Source: Pelomonas sp. SE-A7
Lineage (GTDB): Bacteria > Pseudomonadota > Gammaproteobacteria > Burkholderiales > Burkholderiaceae_C
DNA length: 64,000 nucleotides
NCBI RefSeq assembly: GCF_030345705.1
Contig: NZ_JAUASW010000001.1
Location: forward strand, 1,736,001-1,800,000
Direction: 5' to 3'
Shown: positions 61,308-64,000 of the stretch, in pieces
Position numbering within the stretch: position 1 is the first letter of the stretch
Layout: every line of letters starts with the position of its first letter
Made by a program: the position numbers and the translations under genes
Notes under the pieces: generated by a model
Databases searched by the model: none
What the model saw: only the letters and a program-made list of their open reading frames with translations
Told to the model about the DNA's origin: nothing

Positions 61308-64000
61308 TCAATCGCGTCGTGGCGCGACCAGGGGCAAGAGTATCTCGAAGACCGCCCCTTGTCCCGGCTCGCTGGTGACCGTGACCTGTCCGCCCAACAA
61401 AGAGTTGACCAGGGTGTAGACCAGGTGCAGGCCCAGGCCGTTGCTGCCGCGGCCGAAGCGGGTGGTGAAGAAGGGATCGAACACCCGACCTATGACCTCG
61501 GGCGCAATGCCGGCGCCATCGTCCTCAAGCCGCAGCCGCAGCCGCTCGGCGCCCAGCGGCTCGGCCACCAGGCGCAACAGGCCGTCACGGCGGTCGCCAA
61601 ACCCATGCTCGATCGCGTTGTCCAGCCACTGCTTCAGCACCTGGTGCAGGGCGGACGGATAGCTGTCCAGCATCAGTCCGTCTGGCACCTCCAGCTGTAG
61701 TCGATGCCCCCTCTCGGCCAGCACGCCCAGGTGCAGGCTTTTCAGCTCCTCGGCCAGACTCGCCAGCTCGAAGCGACTGCGCTGCTGGTCGACCGGGTCG
61801 ACCGCCAGCTGCTTGAAGCTGCTCACCAGGTCGCTGGCCTTGTGCAGGCTGCGCAGCAGCAGCTCTTCGCCGGCATCGAGCGAGCGCTCGAAGTGCTGCA
61901 GGTCGGCACGGCGCAGCTGGCCCTCGTTGAGCACCCGCGTCAGCTTGCGGGCATCCTCGAACAAGGTGCTGGCCGCCAGCAGACCATTGCCCAGCGGCGT
62001 GTTGAGCTCATGCGCCACGCCCGCCACCAGATGCCCCATGGCCGCCAGCTTGCGCTGCTCCACCAGCTGGTGCTGCGCCTCCTGCAGCGCGTGGTACGCA
62101 TCGGCGTTGTCCAGCGCCACGGCCGTGTAGGCGCCCAGGGTCTGCAGCATGTCCAGATGGGTCTTGTCGAAGGCATGCGCCTGATCGCTCAGCACGACCA
62201 GCACGCCCATGGTCTCGCCCTTGATCTGCAAGGGCACATAGATCGCCGAGCGCGCAACGCTGGGCACGCTGCTGCCGTCGGCCAGCTCGACCTGCTGGCC
62301 CGGACGCTCGCGCACCGCGGCATCCAGCAGCCGGATGTCCTGTTCGAACTCGCCAATCAGCAGGGGCCGGCCTTCTCGCACGCAACGGGCCGCCGGCTGC
62401 TCGGCCGCGTCAAGGCTGCGGCGGTAGGGCTTGATCGCCTGGCCGCGATGGATCATGAAGTCGAACTCCACCACGCCCTCCTCCCGATTGACCAGGCCCA
62501 CGCCGAAGGTGGTGGCCGGCATCAGCGATGCCACATGCTTGAACAGCGCGTTCTGGATCGCCGCCATGTCCAGCGACGCGGTCAGCTCGCGGCCGATCTC
62601 GCTGAGCGTGGCGATTTGCTGGCGCTGGGCCTGCACCTCCGCCGTGCGCCGCGCCACTTCGGATTCCAGCCGCAGCTGCTCCCGCTTCAGCCCGCGCAGC
62701 CGCAGCTGCCAGGCGCTGACCAGGCCGGCCAGCAGCAGCAAGCCCACCAGGCCACGGAACCAGGCCGACTTCCACCACGGCGGCAGCACCTCGACCTCCA
62801 GCAGCTGGCGCGGCTCGCCCCAGACTCCGTCCGGGTTGGCCGCCTTGGCCATCAGCCGGAAATTGCCGGCATCCAGGTTGGTGTAAGTGGCCAGGCCCTG
62901 GCCGGGCCGGCCTTCTATCCAGCGCTGGTCGAAGCCTTCCAGCTTCCAGGCGTAGCGGACCTGGCCGGGGCTGTAGAAATGCTGGGCCCGCAGGTCGAAG
63001 CTCACCATGCCCTCGCGATGGCTGAGCCGTACGGCCTGAGCCCGCTCCAGCACGCCCTGCACGCCCACATCGGCCAGGCTCTGGGCCGAGGGGTCGCTGC
63101 TGTCGGGCTTGTCCTCGGGCCTCGCATCGCGCAGCGAGCGGTTGTAGACCTGCAGGTCGGACAGCAGCACCTGCGGCGGCACCGCATTGCTGCTGTAGGC
63201 CGCCGGGTTGAACTGGATCACGCCGGACTGTCCGAAGAACAGCCGGCCCTGGGACCCCAGCGCCGCTGCACGCACCTGAATGCCACCCAGCAGGCGCCGT
63301 GCCAGGCCGTCGTAATGCCGGGCCTGCCGGCGCTCGGCATCCAGCCGCACCAGGCCGGCCGCGCTGGCGAACCACAGGCCGTCGTCCTGGTCGACCAGCA
63401 GGTTGCTGACCCCGCCAGCCGGCAAGCCCAGCACCTCGGTGACGGCCCGCGCCCGCCAGCGCCCGCCAGCGGCCGCGACCAGCTCGAACAAGCCGAACTC
63501 GGTCCCCATCCAGAGCCGGCCCCGTCGGTCCTGGGCCAAGGCCAGCACCTTCAACAGGTCGAGGTCCAGGCCGGGTATGTCGGCCAGCAAGGGCTGGACG
63601 AAGTGCTCGCCCGCCAGCAGGCGCAAGCCCCGGTCGGTGCCCACCCACAGGCGGCCCTCGCGATCGGGCAGCAAGGCGGTCACGGCGGATTCGCTCAACG
63701 TCGCCTTGCCGCCTTCGACCTGCACCGGCAAAGCCTGCACCTCGCCATTGGCCGCCACCTTGAGGACGCCATGGCGGCCGCCCAGCCACAGCTGGCCCGC
63801 GCCGTCCAGCTTCACCCGACGCACGGCCTTCAGCTTGCCGGTCCATTCGCCCAGCGGCGCCAGGCGCACCCGGGTTTCACCCACGGGTAGCAAGTACGCG
63901 CCGGTGTCGGCACCAATCCACAAGCCCCGGCCCGGCTGCCAGCTCAGCGCCTGCGCATAGCCCAGCGGCAGGTCACCGCTGTCCAGCGCCTGGGCCTGGC
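61308..64000 (-). CDS. Propeller/Y_Y_Y/GAF sensor histidine kinase, paralog 3 (5' end outside window)
   Basis: 897 complete codons are visible; the frame is open to the right edge, so the signal peptide and first propeller blades are missing. It keeps propeller blades, Y_Y_Y, transmembrane helix, GAF, H box VAHELNTPLGN and HATPase blocks (DDGAGIAP, GSNGLGLHL). The edge sequence aligns with the middle of paralog 2 (PGRGLWIGADTG), so about 380 residues are lost. It lies 50 bases upstream of paralog 2. Confidence 0.88.
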   Translation of the reverse strand, partial: QAQALDSGDLPLGYAQALSWQPGRGLWIGADTGAYLLPVGETRVRLAPLGEWTGKLKAVRRVKLDGAGQLWLGGRHGVLKVAANGEVQALPVQVEGGKATLSESAVTALLPDREGRLWVGTDRGLRLLAGEHFVQPLLADIPGLDLDLLKVLALAQDRRGRLWMGTEFGLFELVAAAGGRWRARAVTEVLGLPAGGVSNLLVDQDDGLWFASAAGLVRLDAERRQARHYDGLARRLLGGIQVRAAALGSQGRLFFGQSGVIQFNPAAYSSNAVPPQVLLSDLQVYNRSLRDARPEDKPDSSDPSAQSLADVGVQGVLERAQAVRLSHREGMVSFDLRAQHFYSPGQVRYAWKLEGFDQRWIEGRPGQGLATYTNLDAGNFRLMAKAANPDGVWGEPRQLLEVEVLPPWWKSAWFRGLVGLLLLAGLVSAWQLRLRGLKREQLRLESEVARRTAEVQAQRQQIATLSEIGRELTASLDMAAIQNALFKHVASLMPATTFGVGLVNREEGVVEFDFMIHRGQAIKPYRRSLDAAEQPAARCVREGRPLLIGEFEQDIRLLDAAVRERPGQQVELADGSSVPSVARSAIYVPLQIKGETMGVLVVLSDQAHAFDKTHLDMLQTLGAYTAVALDNADAYHALQEAQHQLVEQRKLAAMGHLVAGVAHELNTPLGNGLLAASTLFEDARKLTRVLNEGQLRRADLQHFERSLDAGEELLLRSLHKASDLVSSFKQLAVDPVDQQRSRFELASLAEELKSLHLGVLAERGHRLQLEVPDGLMLDSYPSALHQVLKQWLDNAIEHGFGDRRDGLLRLVAEPLGAERLRLRLEDDGAGIAPEVIGRVFDPFFTTRFGRGSNGLGLHLVYTLVNSLLGGQVTVTSEPGQGAVFEILLPLVAPRRD

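Overview
The window reads as chromosome of a high-GC betaproteobacterium of the order Burkholderiales; a Roseateles/Rubrivivax-like relative is my inference. The basis is the rpsF-priB-rpsR-rplI-dnaB order, the five-step histidine pathway with HutF, the paired chemoreceptors and the strongly GC-biased codon use from about 17.85 kb onward.

Bases 1 to about 17,847 are the right-hand part of a horizontally acquired defence island whose left end lies outside the window. From left to right it holds a type I Zorya anti-phage operon on the minus strand (a small ribbon-helix-helix gene, then zorA, zorB, zorC and a zorD cut off by the window edge); a plus-strand pair encoding a SRAP (HMCES/YedK-like) protein and a HEPN-motif protein; a 400-base non-coding stretch with a hairpin palindrome and a tandem 67-base repeat; a DUF3268-type zinc-finger gene; a complete SOS-boxed PA0069-family radical SAM gene; and a four-gene, stop-start-overlapping module of three tyrosine-recombinase-like proteins plus a small helix-turn-helix protein, resembling the gamma-mobile-trio or Tn554-type arrangement. 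The island ends inside the resident PA0069-family radical SAM gene, splitting it in the codons for its iron-sulfur cysteine motif. Only the N-terminal stub and its LexA box remain. The island therefore carries a full copy of the gene it breaks.

From 17.85 to 21.5 kb is conserved core: the interrupted radical SAM stub, dnaB, rplI, rpsR, priB, rpsF and a tRNA-Arg(CCU). From 21.5 to 30.8 kb come a divergent iron-type ABC permease/ATPase pair around a Fur-like box, a CtpA protease, a MoeB/ThiF-like protein, a LOG-family protein, an arginase with a duplicated 3' tip, an FHA-EAL protein and a DUF429 protein.

From 30.9 to 40.5 kb is histidine catabolism. hutC-hutD-hutI-hutG-hutF run leftward, each overlapping the next by ATGA, with a chemoreceptor gene just downstream. 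hutU-hutH run rightward from the same divergent control region, which contains a HutC-type operator. HutH, HutU, HutI, HutF and HutG together convert histidine to glutamate and formate.

From 40.5 to 53.5 kb are a secreted esterase-like protein, a second chemoreceptor divergent from a periplasmic binding protein, a 24-base tandem repeat, a ClsB-type phospholipase D, an EEP-family phosphodiesterase, NudB, a TPR-like protein, aspS, a DUF502 membrane protein, an FmdB-family zinc ribbon and a sodium:solute symporter. From 53.5 kb to the right edge are three tandem, paralogous, roughly 1,280-residue propeller/Y_Y_Y/GAF histidine kinases; the third runs off the window.
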